The notes beneath the pieces are model-generated. The model was not told the DNA's origin, did no database searches, and worked only from the letters and a program-made list of their open reading frames with translations. Positions 54,761 through 61,141 of a stretch of DNA of 61,141 bases are shown in pieces. A program made the translations under genes and the position numbers. Origin of the DNA: Deltaproteobacteria bacterium (GTDB lineage: Bacteria > Myxococcota_A > UBA9042); contig VGRO01000011.1 in the NCBI GenBank assembly GCA_016875335.1, forward strand, positions 1 through 61,141, read 5' to 3'. Within the stretch, counting starts at the first letter, position 1. Every line of letters starts with the position of its first letter.

Positions 54761-56826
54761 GTACGCCGACCAAAGTCAGACTCGAACTCGGCGCTCGCGC
54801 CGACGCCGTGGACTTTCGCGATGCCAAGTACCAGCCGAGCTTGGGCGAAGTGCCGGCCACGCTGCCGCCCGAGCGCTTCTTGGAAGTCGCCTGCCCGGTG
54901 CTCGACCAGGGCTTGCAGATGGCGTGCACGGGCTATGCGCTCGCCACCGTCGCCAACTTTCTGCTGCGCAGCCGTGCGCGCACTTCGGGTCGGATACCCG
55001 AAGACGTCAGCCCCGAGATGCTGTACGCCATGGCGCGCCGCTACGACGAATACCCCGGCACCAACCACCAGGGTTCCAGCATCCGCGGCGCGGTCAAGGG
55101 CTGGCACCGCCACGGAGTGTGCAGCAAGCGCGCGTGGGACAACGAGACGTGTGACGGCACCAACTACGGCACGCTGGGCGTGCTGACCCGCGCGCGCTCG
55201 GAGGACGCAGGCCAACGGCCGCTCGGCGCCTACTTTCGCGTGCAGGTCGACGATGTGTCGGCGTTGCACGGGGCCCTGAGCGAGGTCGGCTGCCTCATCG
55301 CCGTCCTGAGCACCCACGACGGCTGGTTCGACCTGCTGCCCGAGGACCAGGCAGGTGCGCCGCCCAATCCGCTACTGGCGACCCTGCGCGACATGGCCGC
55401 CGCCGCACCCGGCAAACCACCCATCGGTCCCGAAGGCGCCAAGGCGCGCAGCGTCGAACCGCGCAAGGGCCTCATCCCCTACCCAGCGCCCGACACGCTC
55501 AAGCTGGGCATGCATGCCGTGGCGGTCATCGGCTACGACGCCGACGGCGTCTGGATCCAGAACTCGCTGGGACCTCGCTGGGGCCGCGGGGGCATCGCGC
55601 GACTGACCTGGGACGATTGGCTCGACAACGCCCAGGATGCGTGGGTGCTGCGTTTGGGGGCGCCCATCAAAGTGGGCCAGGCGCGGGCCAAGTCCACAGC
55701 GGGCCAGAGCGCCAATCGCAACGCCGCCAAGGATTACAACGACATCCGGCCACACATCATCCCGATCGGCGTCGACGGCCGCCTGCAGGAACACGGCACG
55801 TTTGCCACCACGACGCGGGACGTGGCCAGCATCTTGCGCGACGAATTCCGGATGCAGACCGAGGCGTGGCAGCGCCGGCGCCTGCTGTTCATCGTATCGA
55901 GCGGGATCTACCCGGTGGACCACACCGTGCACAAGGTGGTGGAACTGCGCGACGTGTTCATAGCGCAAGAGGTCTACCCGATTCTGGTGCTGTGGAACGG
56001 CGGCTTTGCCGACCGACTGGCAGGCATCCTTCGCGCGGGCTGGCAGACACGTCAGCCGCCGCCCGGCGCGCAACTGGCGGCCGACCAGAGCGACGACCGC
56101 ATCGACGGCTCCTTGGAGTCGCTGTGCCGACGCATGGGAGGCTGGGTCGAGTGGGAGCACGTCAAGCGCATGGCCGAGCGAACGGTGCAGAAGAAAGGCG
56201 CCATGGCCGAGACGCTGGCCCAACTGTCGCGCGCATTCGCCTTCTCTGAAGCCGACCACTGGCCGTTCGACGTGCACTTGGTCGGCGAGTCGAGCGCAGC
56301 GTGGATCATCGGCCACATGGTTGCCGAAATCACCCGCGCCAAGGCGGACGGCGGTCCAGAACGGCGGGTGGCGAGCGCGACGCTGTGCGGCCCGGCGTGC
56401 ACCATGGCCTTCTTCAAGCAGACCATCCTGCCGGCACTGGACAACGGTCGGCTCGACCGCTGCAGCCTGGTGACCCTGGCCGACGCCCTGGAGCAGGTCG
56501 ATGGCTTTGCGGGTCTGTACCGCGGATCGCTGCTGTGGCTCATCAGCAGCGCGCTCGAAGAGGCGCAGCGCATCCCGCCCGCGGTCACCGGAACGCCGAT
56601 GGCCGGCCTGTCGCGCCACATCGAGGCCGACCCGGAGGTCATGGCGGTGTTCCAGCGTGCCAGCCCGGACCAGCCCGCACGCGCAGAATGGGTGTCGCTC
56701 GACCGTGGCGATTTTTCTTCGGGCGCCGGGCAGTTGCACGGAAGGTTGCTGCAAGGGTCGCAAGTCCACAATTTGCTCGACCGGGTGCTCAATGCGAACA
56801 TCGGTGTCCCGGTGCCGGGCCGCTAG
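54757..56826 (+). CDS. Papain-like (C1) cysteine peptidase fused to a probable alpha/beta hydrolase
   Basis: The 689-residue protein has an N-terminal papain-fold peptidase (about 1-320). The catalytic set is visible: Gln51 and Cys57 in LDQGLQMACTGYALA, His253 in GMHAVAVIGYD and Asn269 in WIQNSLGPRWGRGG. The C-terminal half (about 365-680) looks like an alpha/beta hydrolase, with LLFIVSSGI and the nucleophile-elbow-like LVGESSAAW (Ser512). No signal peptide is seen, so it acts in the cytoplasm unless exported another way. It lies in the same operon as the peptide and the methyltransferase. A plausible role is processing that peptide, but this is inference. The TAG stop is part of an inverted-repeat element. 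Confidence 0.82.
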   Translation: MSTPTKVRLELGARADAVDFRDAKYQPSLGEVPATLPPERFLEVACPVLDQGLQMACTGYALATVANFLLRSRARTSGRIPEDVSPEMLYAMARRYDEYPGTNHQGSSIRGAVKGWHRHGVCSKRAWDNETCDGTNYGTLGVLTRARSEDAGQRPLGAYFRVQVDDVSALHGALSEVGCLIAVLSTHDGWFDLLPEDQAGAPPNPLLATLRDMAAAAPGKPPIGPEGAKARSVEPRKGLIPYPAPDTLKLGMHAVAVIGYDADGVWIQNSLGPRWGRGGIARLTWDDWLDNAQDAWVLRLGAPIKVGQARAKSTAGQSANRNAAKDYNDIRPHIIPIGVDGRLQEHGTFATTTRDVASILRDEFRMQTEAWQRRRLLFIVSSGIYPVDHTVHKVVELRDVFIAQEVYPILVLWNGGFADRLAGILRAGWQTRQPPPGAQLAADQSDDRIDGSLESLCRRMGGWVEWEHVKRMAERTVQKKGAMAETLAQLSRAFAFSEADHWPFDVHLVGESSAAWIIGHMVAEITRAKADGGPERRVASATLCGPACTMAFFKQTILPALDNGRLDRCSLVTLADALEQVDGFAGLYRGSLLWLISSALEEAQRIPPAVTGTPMAGLSRHIEADPEVMAVFQRASPDQPARAEWVSLDRGDFSSGAGQLHGRLLQGSQVHNLLDRVLNANIGVPVPGR

Positions 56827-56878
56827 GAGCCTGTCGGCCAGAATCCGCCGATTCTGGCATTTCGCCGACAGGCTCCTA
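56824..56878. mobile_element. 55-bp inverted-repeat element/hairpin overlapping the peptidase stop
   Basis: Perfect 15-bp ends TAGGAGCCTGTCGGC (56824-56838) and GCCGACAGGCTCCTA (56864-56878) enclose a second stem, CAGAATC (56839-56845) and GATTCTG (56850-56856). The first three bases are the stop codon of the peptidase gene. It could act as a terminator, or be a miniature element (or its remnant) that supplied the stop. It lies in the 170-bp gap before the cyclase gene; the remainder shows only AGGA near the TTG start. Confidence 0.8.
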
Positions 56879-56995
56879 CACGGCGGTCGCATTCGGGCGA
56901 ACACCGTATCACCACACCGATTCGAACCGGTGGGCGCCGGGTGGGCGCAGCGGGTGGTGCGGCGACCGGTCCTGACGAGAGTGTAGGATTCTGTT

Positions 56996-59900
56996 TTGCT
57001 CGCGCTTTTCGTTCCCCGCCTTGTGGTAGCTGAGTTGGGTCTGCCGGGTGCGCGGCCGGGCCAGATCAGCCACGACCACATCGAGTTCGCTTGCTTGCTG
57101 TCGGATCTCGCGGGGTTCTCCGCGCTGTCAGAGGCCCTCGGCAAGCTGGGCCCCAGTGGCGAAGAGCGCATCGAGGGCCTGCTCAACGTCTGCTTCGGCG
57201 CGACGCTGGACGCGGTGGCGGCCCACGGCGGCGATGTGCTCAATTTTGCGGGCGACGCCCTGACCGCCGTGTTTCCGGTGGGACCGGGCCGCGACCTCGA
57301 TGCGGCGACGGCGGCGGCCGTGGCGGCGGGGCGACGGGCGTGTGCGGCCATCAACGCCCTGGAACCGGTCGAGGGCCACCGCCTGCAACTGCGGGTGGGT
57401 GTGGCCGCGGGGCTCGGCAGTCGCTTCGACGTCGGCGGCGTGGACGACCGCTGGCACCACGTGGCGGCTGGCCGGGTCATCGACGACCTGCTGTTGGCAG
57501 CGCACATTGCCCAGCGCGGCGAGGTAGTGCTGTCGCCACGGGCCGCCCGCCACGTCATCACCGCGTGCCAGTTGGAATCGGCAGAACAGGGCCACGCCCG
57601 CGTCCTCGACGCAAACCCGCCGCCGGCGGTGCCGCCGCTGCTGCCCGAGGCCGCGCCCGACGAACTGCAGGAATTGCTGCGCAGCTATACCGTCGACGAG
57701 GCGCTCACTTCGCTCGAGAAGGGTGACCGCGGCGGCGTGGCGGAGATGCGATCGGTCACGTCGCTGTTCATCAACCTGCGCAATCTCGACGTCACCGACC
57801 CGTTTGCGCGCGCCAAGGTCCGCGAGGGCGTCGCGGCAGCCCAAGACGTCCTACGTCGCTTTGGCGGCGGGGTCCATAAGGTCACGACCGACGAAAAGGG
57901 GATCCTCGTCGTCGCGGTATTCGGCCTGCCTCCGCACAGCCACGAAAACAACGCCGCGCGCGGCGCGCGCTCGTCGATCGAGGTCCACTCGCGGTTGCGC
58001 AGGCTCGGCATCGCCCACGGCATCGGCGTGACCACCGGTCGGGCGTGGTGCGGCATCATCGGCAACGACTGGCGGCGCGAGTACACGGTCATTGCTCCGG
58101 TGGTCAACCAAGCGGCGCGCTTGATGCAGGCCGCCGACGACGACGTCTTGTGCGATGACGCGACGGTGCACGGGGCGCTGGGGTTCGTGCAGTTCAAACC
58201 GATGCCGCCGGTGGTCGCCAAGGGCATGGCGCTACCGTTGCCCTCGAACAAGCCGCTGCACAAGGTCAGCATTGGCGTCCGCGAGCGCTTCATTTCGCGC
58301 AACAGCGGTCCGGGCGAACTAGTGGGCCGCCACGAAGAACTGCGCCTTTTGGAGCAGCGGCTCAACGCGCTGATGTTCGAGGGCCAGTCGGCCGTGGCCG
58401 TGGTGCAAGGCGAGCCGGGCATCGGCAAAAGCGCCCTGTTGTCCGCCCTCTTGTCGTCAGCCGACGCATGCGCCGTGCAAACCGCGAGCACCAGCGCCGA
58501 CAGCCTGGAGGCCAACACACCCTACTACGCGTGGTCCGACCTTTTCTATCGGCTGCTCGACGTGCCGACGACGTGGACTGAACCGCAGCGCCGCGTCCAG
58601 GTGCACGCCAAACTGATGTTCTGGCGCGTGGACCCGGAGTTTGCCGCGCTGCTCAACCCCATCCTCAACCTCGAATTCGCCGAGCCCGCCGAGTTGCAGG
58701 AGTTGACGGGCGTGGTCCGCCACTCGCGCACTATCGACTATGCCACCGAACTGTTCACCGCCGTACACCACGGCGCACCGGTCGTGCTGGTACTCGACGA
58801 CGTGCACTGGCTGGACTCGGCCAGTTGGGACCTGCTCGACCAGATTCAGCGCAAGTGTGCACACATCCTGGTGGTATTGGGCCTGAGGCCGGTGGATGCG
58901 GGCAGCCACCCCACACTGCGGCGCATGCGCGAGTTGGCGGCGGGCGCAACGATCGAGCTGGGCATGCTCAGCCGGCGCGCGCTGGAGGAGCTGATCGCGC
59001 GGCGCCTCGGAGCCACCGCAGCCGTTCCCGCTGAGGTTGTGGACCTCGTGGTCGCCCGCGCAGAGGGCAACCCGTTCGTGGCCGAAGAGATGGCGCTGGT
59101 GCTGCGCGATGCCGGTGCCGTCACGGTGCAGGACGGCGTTCCGACGCTGTCGGCGCAGGCGCTGGCCGAGGTGCGGTTTCCGTCGACCCTGCAGGGCCTG
59201 ATTACCGCCCGGCTCGACCGGCTGCCCGCCGACCAGCAGCCGACCGTCAAGTACGCGGCGGTCATCGGTCGCAGTTTCGCGGTCGACGTCTTGCTCGGCA
59301 TCCACACCGGCGGTCTGAGCCGCGAGGCCTTGCTGGCGCAGTTGCGGCACCTCGACGGTTTGCGCTTGACCGAGCAAGACTCCGAGAACGTCTGGAGCTT
59401 TCGGCATGCGGTCATCCGGGAGGCGGCCTACGAGTTGCTGCCGTTCGTGGCCCGGCAGCGTGTGCACCTGGCAGTCGCGCAGTGGTACGAGCGCAACCTC
59501 GCCGGGGTGGGCACTAGCGCGTTGGCGATTCTGGCGTGGCACTACAAGATGGCTGGCGACCTCGACCGGGCACTGCACTGGTTCGAGAGGGCGGGTGAAC
59601 ACGCCTTGCAGCAGGGTGCCAGCCGCGAGGCCATCCACTTCTTTGCGCAGGTCCGCGCCATCGCCGACCACGCCACGCCGGCCGAACGCGCGGCGCTGAC
59701 CCCGTTGCGACGGGCATCGTGGGCCAGCCGGCTCGGCGAGGCGCGGATGGGCCTGGGCGACCTCGCCGGCGCGCAGGAGGCGTTGGGCGAGGCGCTGGTG
59801 CGGCTGGGCGAGCCGGTGCCGACGGCGATGGTGGGGCGCGGCCGCCGCCTGATCGGCGAGATCGTACGGCAGATGTGGCACTTGCTGCGCTTTTCCGTGC

Positions 59901-61006
59901 AGGCCGGCGGCGAGACGGTCGGCGAGGTGGCGCGCGCCTGGGCGCTGGTCGGAGAAATCTGCTATTTCAACACCGACATCGGCGGCTGGGCCCTGGCGAG
60001 CTTGCTGGCCATCAACCGCGCCGAGTCGGCCGGCGACGTGACGATCGCCGCGCGGGCATACGGCGGTCTGGCCAACCTTGCGGGCACCCTGCGCCTGCGC
60101 GGGCTGATGCGCCACTATCTCGAAAGGGCGCGCCAAAGCCACGACCCGAGCGCGCGCATGGCGGCCGACTGGGCCGACGCGGTGTACCGGCTGACGTTTT
60201 GCGACTGGGCGGGCGCGCAGAACGTGCTGGCCCACGGCATCGCGCTCGGCGAGTCGAGCGGCGCGCACTACGAGTTGGGCATCGGGATCACCATCTTGGG
60301 CTACCTGCACTATTGCACCGAGGCCACCGGCGTCGCGCTGACGACCCTGCGCCGCGGGTTGGCCAGCGCCCGTGACTGCGGCAATCTGCAACACGAGTCG
60401 TGGGCGCTGACGCTGATGATTCCGCTGCTGCTCATGCGCAACGAAAAGCGCGACGCCGAGCGCTGCGAGCAGGGCGCGGGGGAGCGGCTGGCGACCAGCG
60501 ATCCACTGAGCGTGCCCATCTACCACGGCGTCAAGGCGCAGACGCGCTGGCGATGCGGGCTGCGCGCACAGGCGCTCGACGCGGCCGACGACGCACTGGT
60601 GGCCTTCGCCAAGGCCCCACCGGCCGGCTACATCTATCTGCCGGGCCTGACGGGCCTGGTCGAGGTCGCGCTCGGCGAGCGGATGCGGCCGGGAGGCGAC
60701 CACGAACGGGCACGGCGCCTTGCCCAGCGGACGCTCAAGGTGTTCGGTGGATTTGCGATGCTGTTCCCGTTTGCGCGGGCGCGGCTGGCGTTGCATCGGG
60801 GCCAGGTTGCGCAAGCCGAGGGGCGCACTGCCGCGGCGGCGCGGCTATTTCGCAAGGCCGCCAGGCGCGCCGAGCAGGACGGCCTTCGTTGGGAACGCGC
60901 GTGGGCCTTGGTCGGACTGGGCCATGTCACGGGTGACGCAGCGGCGAACGCGCAGGGACGTAGGATTCTGGAAGAAATCGAGGATTTTACCGGCGCCGCG
61001 AACTGA
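56996..61006 (+). CDS. Soluble adenylyl-cyclase-like protein: tandem class III cyclase domains, P-loop NTPase, TPR region
   Basis: The 1336-residue protein has the domain order of eukaryotic soluble adenylyl cyclase (ADCY10). Cyclase domain 1 (about 30-200) keeps both metal Asp residues: Asp37 in LLSDLAGFS and Asp87 in NFAGDAL. It also has VGVAAGLGSRFDVGG. Domain 2 (about 250-400) has the ADCY10-like patterns LFINLRNL and KVTTDEKGILVVAVFG, with EYTVIAPVVNQAARL, but the first Asp is lost (INL), so it is probably non-catalytic. The NTPase domain shows Walker A GEPGIGKS (Gly472-Ser479) and VLVLDDVHWLDSASW. The rest is helical TPR-like. A TTG start is preceded by AGGA. cAMP synthesis is likely; bicarbonate control is only an analogy. 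Confidence 0.85.
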   Translation: MLALFVPRLVVAELGLPGARPGQISHDHIEFACLLSDLAGFSALSEALGKLGPSGEERIEGLLNVCFGATLDAVAAHGGDVLNFAGDALTAVFPVGPGRDLDAATAAAVAAGRRACAAINALEPVEGHRLQLRVGVAAGLGSRFDVGGVDDRWHHVAAGRVIDDLLLAAHIAQRGEVVLSPRAARHVITACQLESAEQGHARVLDANPPPAVPPLLPEAAPDELQELLRSYTVDEALTSLEKGDRGGVAEMRSVTSLFINLRNLDVTDPFARAKVREGVAAAQDVLRRFGGGVHKVTTDEKGILVVAVFGLPPHSHENNAARGARSSIEVHSRLRRLGIAHGIGVTTGRAWCGIIGNDWRREYTVIAPVVNQAARLMQAADDDVLCDDATVHGALGFVQFKPMPPVVAKGMALPLPSNKPLHKVSIGVRERFISRNSGPGELVGRHEELRLLEQRLNALMFEGQSAVAVVQGEPGIGKSALLSALLSSADACAVQTASTSADSLEANTPYYAWSDLFYRLLDVPTTWTEPQRRVQVHAKLMFWRVDPEFAALLNPILNLEFAEPAELQELTGVVRHSRTIDYATELFTAVHHGAPVVLVLDDVHWLDSASWDLLDQIQRKCAHILVVLGLRPVDAGSHPTLRRMRELAAGATIELGMLSRRALEELIARRLGATAAVPAEVVDLVVARAEGNPFVAEEMALVLRDAGAVTVQDGVPTLSAQALAEVRFPSTLQGLITARLDRLPADQQPTVKYAAVIGRSFAVDVLLGIHTGGLSREALLAQLRHLDGLRLTEQDSENVWSFRHAVIREAAYELLPFVARQRVHLAVAQWYERNLAGVGTSALAILAWHYKMAGDLDRALHWFERAGEHALQQGASREAIHFFAQVRAIADHATPAERAALTPLRRASWASRLGEARMGLGDLAGAQEALGEALVRLGEPVPTAMVGRGRRLIGEIVRQMWHLLRFSVQAGGETVGEVARAWALVGEICYFNTDIGGWALASLLAINRAESAGDVTIAARAYGGLANLAGTLRLRGLMRHYLERARQSHDPSARMAADWADAVYRLTFCDWAGAQNVLAHGIALGESSGAHYELGIGITILGYLHYCTEATGVALTTLRRGLASARDCGNLQHESWALTLMIPLLLMRNEKRDAERCEQGAGERLATSDPLSVPIYHGVKAQTRWRCGLRAQALDAADDALVAFAKAPPAGYIYLPGLTGLVEVALGERMRPGGDHERARRLAQRTLKVFGGFAMLFPFARARLALHRGQVAQAEGRTAAAARLFRKAARRAEQDGLRWERAWALVGLGHVTGDAAANAQGRRILEEIEDFTGAAN

Positions 61007-61031
61007 GAGCCTTGAGGGACTGGAAAATAAT

Positions 61032-61141
61032 AAGTCGATCACTCTCACATCAGGACGGAGCCGCGAGTCGGACCTTTGGTCGGCGAGTTGGCGACCCACG
61101 GAGCAAGCAAACGGGCCCGAGAAATGATTGAGTAAATCATT
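61032..61141. repeat. 110-bp dispersed repeat, copy 2 (ends at window edge)
   Basis: This is the second copy of the 110-bp element, about 88% identical to 52465-52574, with a 31-codon minus-strand frame (61140 to 61045). It starts 26 bases after the cyclase gene stop and ends at the last base of the window, exactly where the homology with copy 1 ends. Confidence 0.85.

Overview
The window is high-GC bacterial DNA, most likely chromosomal, and looks like Myxococcota (the former Deltaproteobacteria). The signs are: about ten predicted lipoproteins with Ala/Asp/Gly/Thr-rich linkers after the lipobox; EGF-like, somatomedin-B-like and thrombospondin-type-3 modules in exported proteins; a C-terminal Cys + hydrophobic helix + Arg tail of MYXO-CTERM type; a Uma2 nuclease with a coiled-coil tail; and a soluble-adenylyl-cyclase-like multidomain protein. 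No rRNA, tRNA, CRISPR array, intact transposase or phage gene was seen.

Layout. 1-7.0 kb: plus-strand housekeeping run (partial gene, an RdgB-RsmB fusion, era, der, recN). 7.0-9.0 kb: Uma2 nuclease and an MntA-HepT toxin-antitoxin pair. 9.1-11.1 kb: EGF/somatomedin-B lipoprotein. 11.4-18.0 kb: four-gene operon for a Tat-exported molybdopterin oxidoreductase (catalytic subunit, four-cluster Fe-S subunit, EbdC-like lipoprotein, TorD/NarJ-like chaperone). 18.05-18.53 kb: four-copy repeat array. 18.5-22.8 kb: FAD oxidase, greB, namZ and an unknown gene. 22.8-23.0 kb: a MITE-like element. 23.2-28.7 kb: c-type cytochrome and MauG-like lipoproteins, an RlmK-like methyltransferase and a Cys-rich lipoprotein. 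28.7-39.2 kb: a long minus-strand run (exonuclease, psd, PfkB kinase, mtnP, PilZ, allB, puuD, flippase-like protein, DUF4139 protein), in which puuD and allB form a urate/allantoin catabolic pair. 39.5-53.6 kb: mainly surface and lipoproteins, including a 1740-residue protein with about 25 TSP3 repeats, plus a truncated globin and an esterase. 53.76-56.8 kb: a compact operon of a 66-residue RiPP-precursor-like peptide, a SAM methyltransferase and a papain-like peptidase fused to a probable alpha/beta hydrolase. 57.0-61.0 kb: a sAC-like tandem cyclase/NTPase/TPR protein.

Most notable. (1) The 53.76-56.8 kb operon is a candidate uncharacterised peptide-modification system. (2) A dispersed element with a run of seven C (G7 on the other strand) beside TGTTCA occurs at least nine times between genes, often as a hairpin; two copies read on the minus strand look like promoters. 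(3) The molybdoenzyme has Thr where NarG-type enzymes carry the Asp molybdenum ligand, and an unusual N-terminal cluster motif. (4) A 110-bp element occurs twice, and its second copy ends exactly at the window edge.

All functional calls rest on motifs read by eye from the translations. No database search or structure prediction was run.
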